From positions 1-33,586 of the IMG/VR virus record IMGVR_UViG_3300021197_001581: 33,586 bases of DNA; one strand, given 5' to 3'. The stretch comes from a virus. The notes beneath the pieces are model-generated. The model saw only the letters and a list, made by a program, of their open reading frames with translations, was not told where the DNA came from and did no database searches. The position numbers and the translations under genes are program-made. Of the stretch, positions 26,821 to 33,586 are shown piece after piece. Positions within the stretch are counted from its first letter, which is position 1. The number at the start of each line of letters is the position of its first letter.

Positions 26821-29800
26821 CTATTGTGCCGTAACTAGCCCCCCTGTCAGCTCATTGAGCTTTCGTTTCTTCACGGCAGCTTGCTCTGGGGTAGGCAGAA
26901 TCAGCTTTCGATCCATTACATACTGAGCTGCGCCCTCGTAGATCTCTGGCTCTTGCTGCCCTTTCTCGATGAACTTGTTTTCCAACATGTCGTTGTAGTG
27001 CTTGTTGACAAGGCCCACTAGCTCGTTGGCAGCAGATGCCTTGCGCTTTGCGTCACTCATTGGTCCGAGGTTGCCAAAGCCTTCTTCCGAGTCATCCTCT
27101 CTCAAGTTCATGTATTCAGGACTGGTAAAGATCACGTTGAGAGCTTCCCTCCAGGTATTGCCTTTAACTGCTCTGTTCAGCACAGACTTCATCCTGGTGC
27201 CAGGCAAAGAACCTTCCTTCCCGTTCCCACTCAAGCCGGTCTTCAGGGTTTTAGGCGTACCGCCAATACGACCCTCATCCCTGTAGCCATCTGATCTCAT
27301 CGTTCCAGAGATGATCTCAAGGTCATTGATGCCTGTAGGTGTCACAGGCACACCACCAAGTAAGTGAGACCTAAAGACAGGCGGCTCGTTATACATACCG
27401 ATCCGATCCAGCTCAGATTCAACGGCATATTCGTCGTCGATCTGAAGCTCAGGCACTCCATCAGGCCATGAGTTTCGTTCCGTTGCAGGCAGGTACTTCA
27501 AGCCATTCCACTTACGACCTAAATACGTGTACTGCCGATCTCGACCACCTAATGCTCTAACCAACTCAGGGGTGCCGCCAAGATCAACAGTCCGTTGAAG
27601 CCTTTGCATTGTTGACTTCAATGGATGGTCTGGTGGAAGCTTTTTGTACCAATCGTTTTCAGCTTCAAGCAGCTTTCTGCTTTGTGTCGTGATCAGTGAG
27701 TCGTAGTCGCTGCCAGTGAAACCGCTTTGGACTTGACCCATCGTCCTAGTAACACCATTGGTTGGAAGGCTGGACGCTGCAAATCGCGCTGATATTTCAG
27801 CGACAGCCTGCAGAAAGCTTTGGTTCCTATCGAGTTGCCCCAGTGATCGAACGATCCATTGCAACTGATACAGGCCTGGAGCCCTAAGAATTAATCCTGC
27901 AAAGACGCTGGTGACACCACCCATTGCTGTCCCAAAATCAGCATCAGTCATCCGCCCACGCTCCCAGGCGTTCTTGATGTCCTTGTAGATCATCATTGTG
28001 CGAATAAGCGGCAAGGTCGCGATTGGCAGTGAGCGAAAAAGTTGCGGGGCATCCTTGAAGTACAAGGTGTTTGGCATCTGCCCCTTAGCTTTTAACGCTT
28101 GCTCGTATTGACGTTTGGGCTCGCCATACATCGGGCCAGTCCCGATGAATTGCACAGGAGAGTCTTCTCCCATGCTTTCAATTCCAGCGAACAGCGTTAA
28201 TACCGAAGCTGTCATTGTCATTGCACCAGCTGCTTTACCTGCAAGCTCTGGAGTAATTGGGTCGCCACGCCTCATGACACCTCCGATTTCAAGCGCTGTG
28301 CTGATTGCGGTAGTACCACCAGTACCTAGATCCCAAGCAGTTTGCTCCGCCCAAGACTTAAGGAACGGAACAATGGAATCACCGCCTTCGCTTTGGCGAA
28401 AATTTTGAAGGACGTTCTTTGTTTGCTTTAAGCCAAAGACGTTATCGGCAGTGTTGCCCTGCATCCTGAACTCTCTTGACTTTTCAAACGACCGCTGCCT
28501 GCTTGGAGTGTCCAGTACAGGCTGACCCACTTTGGTCATTGCAATTGTTTCTCTGATCTGGTCGTCAGAGATTTCGGAACCCGCGTCAAACTGCTGCCTC
28601 CAAGAATTAACCTGAGCGTCAGAAGGGTTCGCTTGATAAAGCTCATCCTTGATTCGTGCGTTTGCATAATCCACCGCTCCCTTGACAGTGCCTCTTGGAT
28701 TTTGCCCAAAGTATTCAAGTTGTAATTCATTAGCTCGATCCGTGACGAACGTGCGCAACCCTGCCCGGTTATCAATTACCTCGTTGATTTTGAGCACCGT
28801 CATGACAGGCAGCTCTTGCCCCGCAAATTTGTTTGCTATGTGATGGTTCATGAAGGCCTTAGACCCCCACGCCATCTTGTCCCTTATCTGAAAAGGAATC
28901 CGCCACTTGGTTTCCCAAGTAAAACGCTCTGCCCAAACCTTTGCAGCGATGTCGTATTGCTCAGCAATTGAAATCTGACCAGTTCTGTTGTTGACGCGAT
29001 CAACGTTGCCAGCGAATGGCAGGTCGTCTGAAAAAATATCTTTAAGGATTGAGTCTGTCCACGACTGCTTAATTACAGATTCAGCAATCATATTGGCGCG
29101 TGTTGCGGCTGCTGAACCTTGGCTCAGCGATGTCATCGGATTGCGCCAATTAGATGTTCCTACTGGGTTGCGAAGATTGCCGACATAGATCCTTGCTGCA
29201 TTGCTAGCAATCGCTTTATATCCTTCAGCGGCAAACACCATCTTTTGGCTGAGATAGTTGTTCTGCAAGATCGACTTGGCACCACCAAGAATTGAATCTT
29301 TGTATGCAGATCGCGCATACTTTTGCCAATCCACGACTTCAACTGAATCGTCAATTACGTCCTTAGCGGCACCAACCTGCTTCCTGATTCGCTTCAGTTC
29401 CTTGACGCCTTGCTTGCCTTGGTTGGCCGCATCAATGACACGGTTCAGCGTTGACCCTTTATCAGCCAATTCTTTGGCAGTTGCACCAGCCAAAATCCCA
29501 GCATCCGCATCAATCTGTTCTTGCGTCTGCTTAACGGCTTCTTTGACCTGCTTGTTCATCTCGACCTTACCGGTCTTGGGATTTACCTCAACAGTGCCTT
29601 GAGAGGTGCCGTCAGCTTTAACGTTGACTGGGGTCTCGATATAGCCAAGCTCAAGCTGTGGCCCCATCAAGTCCCGCTCATTTCGCAGCAGCTGGCCGCT
29701 CCTGGTGCGAGCAATGTTTCTTGCGCGTTGCGAATTAACTGCTCTGATGTAGCCATTTACCAGCTCACGCTTTGCAGTAACCAGCTCTTGCGGTGTGTAG

Positions 29801-30366
29801 TTCCCTGCCTCCAGCAGATCCTCCATGTCCTTAATGCGCGACATATATCCAGCACGACCAACCTCTGCATAAACCTTGAGCCTGGCTTGGTTCTTCAAGA
29901 TCGGCAGGAACGGAGCAAGGTTTGCTTGGACGCTATTGGTCAACTCATCTGAGAGGTCCAAGGCAGCAGTGTCGGCAGCATCTTGAAGAGCTTCAACTAA
30001 ATCCTTGCGTGAGTAGGCAGCAACTTGAGCGGCGTAATCCTCAGGGCTGAGATCTTTCCATGTCTCATCCATACCCCGCAGCAGCCCTAAAAGGCTTGTT
30101 GCTTCCTCATCACCAAGACGATCTGCCAATGCTTTTGCATTGTTGAACCTGTCGAGTTGCCTATTGGATCGCCGTCCCTTGGCTATATCGTCAGCTGCTT
30201 TATCAACAGGGCCTTTGCCCATTGCCTTTCTGATGACATCATCTCTTGTCTCTGGAGATAGGTCTTCAGGATTAATGCTGTTGAGCTCTTCAGCAGCACC
30301 CGCCACTCGGCTGCGTTTTTCGTTTAAGTCTTGGATCTTTTGGAAAAGTTCTTCGCAATTAGCCAT
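26821..30366 (-). CDS. Internal virion (core/ejectosome) protein, T7 gp16-position, 1181 aa
   Basis: Giant, mostly helical protein encoded directly upstream of the fibre, where T7 has gp16 (1318 residues), which is ejected to form the DNA conduit across the envelope. Visible features are long charged helices (residues 1-350), a region with aromatic residues and many RW/WK contacts (400-560), a hydrophobic alanine/threonine-rich stretch around AAGAMTMTASVLTLFAGIES near residue 730, and a Gly/Pro-rich C-terminal part. No lytic transglycosylase signature was seen. It is preceded by a strong AGGAGG and starts 3 nt after the stop of the upstream core protein. Role assigned from size and position. 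Confidence 0.75.
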   Translation of the reverse strand: MANCEELFQKIQDLNEKRSRVAGAAEELNSINPEDLSPETRDDVIRKAMGKGPVDKAADDIAKGRRSNRQLDRFNNAKALADRLGDEEATSLLGLLRGMDETWKDLSPEDYAAQVAAYSRKDLVEALQDAADTAALDLSDELTNSVQANLAPFLPILKNQARLKVYAEVGRAGYMSRIKDMEDLLEAGNYTPQELVTAKRELVNGYIRAVNSQRARNIARTRSGQLLRNERDLMGPQLELGYIETPVNVKADGTSQGTVEVNPKTGKVEMNKQVKEAVKQTQEQIDADAGILAGATAKELADKGSTLNRVIDAANQGKQGVKELKRIRKQVGAAKDVIDDSVEVVDWQKYARSAYKDSILGGAKSILQNNYLSQKMVFAAEGYKAIASNAARIYVGNLRNPVGTSNWRNPMTSLSQGSAAATRANMIAESVIKQSWTDSILKDIFSDDLPFAGNVDRVNNRTGQISIAEQYDIAAKVWAERFTWETKWRIPFQIRDKMAWGSKAFMNHHIANKFAGQELPVMTVLKINEVIDNRAGLRTFVTDRANELQLEYFGQNPRGTVKGAVDYANARIKDELYQANPSDAQVNSWRQQFDAGSEISDDQIRETIAMTKVGQPVLDTPSRQRSFEKSREFRMQGNTADNVFGLKQTKNVLQNFRQSEGGDSIVPFLKSWAEQTAWDLGTGGTTAISTALEIGGVMRRGDPITPELAGKAAGAMTMTASVLTLFAGIESMGEDSPVQFIGTGPMYGEPKRQYEQALKAKGQMPNTLYFKDAPQLFRSLPIATLPLIRTMMIYKDIKNAWERGRMTDADFGTAMGGVTSVFAGLILRAPGLYQLQWIVRSLGQLDRNQSFLQAVAEISARFAASSLPTNGVTRTMGQVQSGFTGSDYDSLITTQSRKLLEAENDWYKKLPPDHPLKSTMQRLQRTVDLGGTPELVRALGGRDRQYTYLGRKWNGLKYLPATERNSWPDGVPELQIDDEYAVESELDRIGMYNEPPVFRSHLLGGVPVTPTGINDLEIISGTMRSDGYRDEGRIGGTPKTLKTGLSGNGKEGSLPGTRMKSVLNRAVKGNTWREALNVIFTSPEYMNLREDDSEEGFGNLGPMSDAKRKASAANELVGLVNKHYNDMLENKFIEKGQQEPEIYEGAAQYVMDRKLILPTPEQAAVKKRKLNELTGGLVTAQ

Positions 30367-30368
30367 GA

Positions 30369-33300
30369 TCAGCAGCCTCCTTGAGTGGCGAGTTGTTTGA
30401 GAGCAGCGATCTCAGTGTCGATGCTATTTAAGACAGTGTTTGCTTTCCCTTTCCATTTATTGAAATACCTTTCTCTTTCTATGGCCTCATCAAGAGAAAC
30501 GTCTACTTCTTCAAGCCTTCCGCTGGCCCTTATCTCGTCAAACTGCCCCTTAGTCATCCCCATGACCTCATCGATTGTTCTAGTGGCATCTTCAAATCTG
30601 CGGCCTTGAGTAAGTTTGCCGTCATAAGCCTCTTGGAATATGTCGTAAACGTTCTGATAGCCATTGCCAGCTATAAGGTTTCTGCCTCTAACAGCAAAAG
30701 CTCTTATCCTTTCCCAGCCTTCAGCCAGGATAGTAAAGGCATTAGCTGTTAGTTTTTTCTTCCAGCCTTTGAACTCAGGAAAATACTCTTCAAGCTGAGC
30801 AATCATGCCTTGACGAATAACGTCTGTTCTTGTTTCGCCTAGGTCTCTCATCCTGGAATAATTTTGGAATGCAACAGCTTGCACTTCTGTCTGTTTAATC
30901 CTTTGACCTCCACTCGTCTTCGCCCAGTTAGCAAGATCTGTTTGAGCAAATACGTTGTCAAGAACTTTGAGCTCTTTGGGTTTTAGATACCCACGCTGAA
31001 TGCGATGCCAGGACTCATGAAACATTGTTGTCCTCAAAGTTGACCTTGAGCCATTCATAAGGTTGTTAATTGTGATCACATCTGAAAGACCGGCGAAATT
31101 GCCCAATGCTTCTGCTGTTTTAATTCCATCGCCACCCCACGCTCTTGGAATGACAATCTCTTTGGGGTCAAGCTTGAAATTAAAGTTAGGCAGATCATCA
31201 CCAAACAACTGTTTGGCGACTCCCTTCAGCTCTGTCTCCAACTGCTGCACTCGGCCATTGATTGCCTGAGCAAAGCGCTCCTCCATCGGCTGAGCTGGCT
31301 TATCAGGCAGATCAGGCAGATCGATGCTGAAGTCTTGATCTGCATCCCGCGTGGAAGCCGGAACCTCAATCTCAATCCTTTGCTGCGGAGCCTTACGACT
31401 GCCGGTTGCGTCTTCAATGCCGTCCTGAATTGCGGCCTTAACCTCAGCCCCCAGGTCCAAAGCTTTGCGACGACTGATGCCCCTTTCTTCTAATGCTGCA
31501 AATAGAACCTTTCGCTTCTTATCAGCCTTAGCCCCAGTCGTTTTGCTCTGGAGCATGTAAGCCGCTCGGTCTAAATCGCTTTCAAACTTCAGCTGTGCTT
31601 GGCCAAACGTTGGCTTTGATTTTGCGTATGCCTGCGGCATTACAAATGCTGGCTGCGCCTGGGGGAGCTCAATCCCTTGAGATTTCAACTTGTCCACCCA
31701 ATAGGCCGTGGCCTCTTCTGGCGTGACTCCTGCACTGTTAAGGATCTGCCTGCCAGCCGGAGAATCGATATTGACGAGCCTGCTTCCATCATCAATTTGA
31801 AGCGGCTCCTCACCAGGCATTCCCGACATTCCAAGCCCTTTCTTTTTCAAACGAGAGCCAACATGCTCAGCTTTTGCCTGGGGTTGTGCCGGGGGTTCTT
31901 CCCACCCATCAAGCTTGCCGTTGGCGACCTGCTCCTCAGGGCTCATCTGGTAGTAACCCTCAGCTTCGCGGGTCTCATTGATGATCCGCTCAGCCTTCGC
32001 GTTATCAAGCTTTTGGTACTCATCCTTCAAACGAAGCTCTTCATCCAGAGCCTCGAATGGAGTCATGTCGTCAATGTCTTTCTTGGTTGCAGTCGGAATC
32101 TCAGGGGCTTCTGTCGCTGATGGCCGCACTTCGCCGTTATTGATGGCTTGCCTGATGACCTGCTTCTTTACCTCATTGCGTTGCGCTGCTGGCATCGCAG
32201 AAGGTGGCGCTGAGATTGGGCTGGCTGCCCCTGCGTTCTTTTGCCGGACTCTCAGGATTGCATCGATCAGCTCACGCCTTGTCGCCTTGGTTGGCGACGT
32301 TCCAGCTTTGGCTAGCTCTGCACCGACGTTTACGTCTAACGATGCAATTCCTTGAAGCTGCGGAACGTCAATGGCCTCAAACATCTCCTGATCAGGGAGC
32401 AATTGCTGAGGAGGCTCCACAACAGGAGCGTCAGGAGCGACCTCTAATTCAGGAGCAGCTGGTGCTTCTTCGACCACATCAGAGCCAAACCCACGCTGCT
32501 GACTGCGAGCTTCAGCAACCTGCCGCAGTTGCTCTTGCGCCTGACGCATCTGTTGCTGTCGGTTCAGCTGCTCACCCAAAGCCTCAGCAATTGGCTGCTC
32601 AGGAGGACGACTGGCAATAGCAGTCAGGCCTTCGTCGTCCAGTTGATCCAAGCCACGAACGGCAACATCAACTTCTGGCAATGACGAGTCCCAAGAAGAC
32701 TCCATCAGATCGATGGCTTCTCTTGGATTCTTTGGTGCATCCGCTGTTGGGCTTGGCTGCTCATCAGCTATGAACTCATAGGAGCCCTCACCATTTCGTT
32801 GCTGTAAACCGCTTTCTTCTGTCCAGGTCCGAGCCTTACCTACATCGTTGACCGTGTTGTGAGATTTGTTGTTTCGGGCAATTGACTTAAAAAGATCAGG
32901 GCTGGAGTAACGCAAGTCATCTGGGTTAATTAATTCGCCAAATGAAGCCTTGCGATTTAAGCGATTTATCCCAAAGCCAACAAGACCTTCAACGCCTTTA
33001 GCAGCTCCAAAAAGTCCACCTGCTAAAGCAAAATCAAAGCCAGCCTGTGGAATTAAAGATTTTAGGGCCGCCCGTGTTTGGTCGTCACCAGGATCGGCGT
33101 ATGGCGACTCACGATTATCGACAAGAGCAGTGGTCGCCATTGACTCGACGCCAAGCGCTGAACTCCAACGCAAAAACGGCCTCAGCTTTGCTGCGTTTTC
33201 CGTCCGCAATAGGGCCCCTAACGGCCCTCTGGTATTGATTAATTGACGTGGCCCTGCTGCTCCACCAAGAGATTTGAGCTTCGTCCCCGTAAATGCTGTT

Positions 33301-33586
33301 GAACTCCCCATGGGATTAACCGGAGTCCTGCCAATAAGCCAAGCCGCAAACAAGCTGACTGCAACTTCGCCAGACAGATCCCGGAACATCCGGTCAGCTG
33401 GGTCGAGCTCATAACGCTGTGGGATATCGAGGAGGTTGGCACTCGCTTCCTTCAACCCCGCCAAAGGCCGACCCAAAAGAGTTTCCTCTGGATCCTGCGG
33501 CTCTGGCTCGCGCCCTTGGATTGGAGCAGCAACCTGCTCAACAATGTTCTGGCCAAGGTTTACGCCAGCCACGCCAACGTTGGCGG
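30369..33586 (-). CDS. Internal virion protein with HExxH zincin-like domain, 5' end beyond window
   Basis: At least 1071 residues are visible; the frame is still open at the right edge, so the GTG at 33572 is probably not the true start. The order is an N-terminal helical part with a hydrophobic stretch (VAVSLFAAWLIG), long Ala/Gln/Pro/Glu-rich low-complexity helices in the middle, then a folded domain with MFHESWHRIQRGYL (HExxH, 31005-31019) and about 35 residues later QTEVQAVAF, which could supply the third zinc ligand as in gluzincin metallopeptidases. A coiled C-terminal region follows. Location between the unseen tail genes and the gp16-like protein suggests a T7 gp15-type ejected core protein carrying a peptidase-like domain. 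Confidence 0.75.
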   Translation of the reverse strand, partial: ANVGVAGVNLGQNIVEQVAAPIQGREPEPQDPEETLLGRPLAGLKEASANLLDIPQRYELDPADRMFRDLSGEVAVSLFAAWLIGRTPVNPMGSSTAFTGTKLKSLGGAAGPRQLINTRGPLGALLRTENAAKLRPFLRWSSALGVESMATTALVDNRESPYADPGDDQTRAALKSLIPQAGFDFALAGGLFGAAKGVEGLVGFGINRLNRKASFGELINPDDLRYSSPDLFKSIARNNKSHNTVNDVGKARTWTEESGLQQRNGEGSYEFIADEQPSPTADAPKNPREAIDLMESSWDSSLPEVDVAVRGLDQLDDEGLTAIASRPPEQPIAEALGEQLNRQQQMRQAQEQLRQVAEARSQQRGFGSDVVEEAPAAPELEVAPDAPVVEPPQQLLPDQEMFEAIDVPQLQGIASLDVNVGAELAKAGTSPTKATRRELIDAILRVRQKNAGAASPISAPPSAMPAAQRNEVKKQVIRQAINNGEVRPSATEAPEIPTATKKDIDDMTPFEALDEELRLKDEYQKLDNAKAERIINETREAEGYYQMSPEEQVANGKLDGWEEPPAQPQAKAEHVGSRLKKKGLGMSGMPGEEPLQIDDGSRLVNIDSPAGRQILNSAGVTPEEATAYWVDKLKSQGIELPQAQPAFVMPQAYAKSKPTFGQAQLKFESDLDRAAYMLQSKTTGAKADKKRKVLFAALEERGISRRKALDLGAEVKAAIQDGIEDATGSRKAPQQRIEIEVPASTRDADQDFSIDLPDLPDKPAQPMEERFAQAINGRVQQLETELKGVAKQLFGDDLPNFNFKLDPKEIVIPRAWGGDGIKTAEALGNFAGLSDVITINNLMNGSRSTLRTTMFHESWHRIQRGYLKPKELKVLDNVFAQTDLANWAKTSGGQRIKQTEVQAVAFQNYSRMRDLGETRTDVIRQGMIAQLEEYFPEFKGWKKKLTANAFTILAEGWERIRAFAVRGRNLIAGNGYQNVYDIFQEAYDGKLTQGRRFEDATRTIDEVMGMTKGQFDEIRASGRLEEVDVSLDEAIERERYFNKWKGKANTVLNSIDTEIAALKQLATQGGC

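Noticed and set aside
1-33586. CRISPR arrays, insertion sequences and tRNA genes
   Set aside because: No regularly spaced direct repeats of CRISPR type, no transposase motifs or terminal inverted repeats with target duplications, and no cloverleaf-like sequence were seen on reading both strands.

Overview
The window is a large part of a T7-like (autographivirus-type) podovirus, most likely infecting a picocyanobacterium such as Synechococcus or Cyanobium. The podovirus assignment rests on recognisable proteins: a single-subunit RNA polymerase with the T7 catalytic residues, a T7 gp4-type primase-helicase, a gp2.5-type single-stranded DNA-binding protein, a gp6-type 5' flap exonuclease, a gp8-type portal, a gp19-type terminase, a gp17-type fibre N-terminus and two giant internal virion proteins. 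The cyanophage host is inferred from small accessory families that I recall from cyanophages, the GH19 lysin and the tail-protein style. No host gene and no tRNA gene were found. Both ends cut genes (portal at the left, an internal virion protein at the right). If the genome is circular or circularly assembled, the missing piece should hold the rest of the portal, scaffold, capsid, tail tubes and the remaining core proteins.

Layout. From 1 to about 6.0 kb genes run leftward: a winged-helix regulator, several very small proteins, terminase large subunit, three tandem gp6.7/gp7.3-like virion proteins and the portal. One small gene at 2.02-2.26 kb, a small-terminase candidate, points the other way. 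From 6.0 to 6.7 kb lies a gene-free, hairpin-rich divergent control region with an operator-like palindrome, direct repeats, a strong terminator or attenuator and a possible structured RNA. From 6.7 to 10.7 kb rightward early cassettes are separated by a repeated intergenic module: a hairpin, usually with a UNCG loop, then a second hairpin, then TTAATYCCACGACTT just before the ATG. From 10.7 to 19.8 kb follow integrase, RNA polymerase, SSB, RusA, zinc ribbons, primase-helicase, exonuclease and lysin. From 19.8 kb to the right edge everything runs leftward: a small membrane protein, three tandem paralogous tail proteins, a beta-helix fibre or tailspike and two internal virion proteins.

How it may work together. 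The integrase suggests a capacity for lysogeny, although no attP was recognised. The phage RNA polymerase probably drives later transcription. The replication module lacks a DNA polymerase at the place where T7 relatives carry one, between primase-helicase and exonuclease. A protein at 7.7-8.5 kb instead resembles a shortened bacterial sliding clamp. I infer that this phage may recruit or modify the host Pol III machinery, unless a polymerase lies in the unseen part. RusA stands where T7 has endonuclease I.

The best leads are the repeated double-hairpin/CCACGACT start modules, the clamp without a polymerase, and a textbook A AAA AAG frameshift site at 4687-4693 whose -1 frame stays open for 72 codons.
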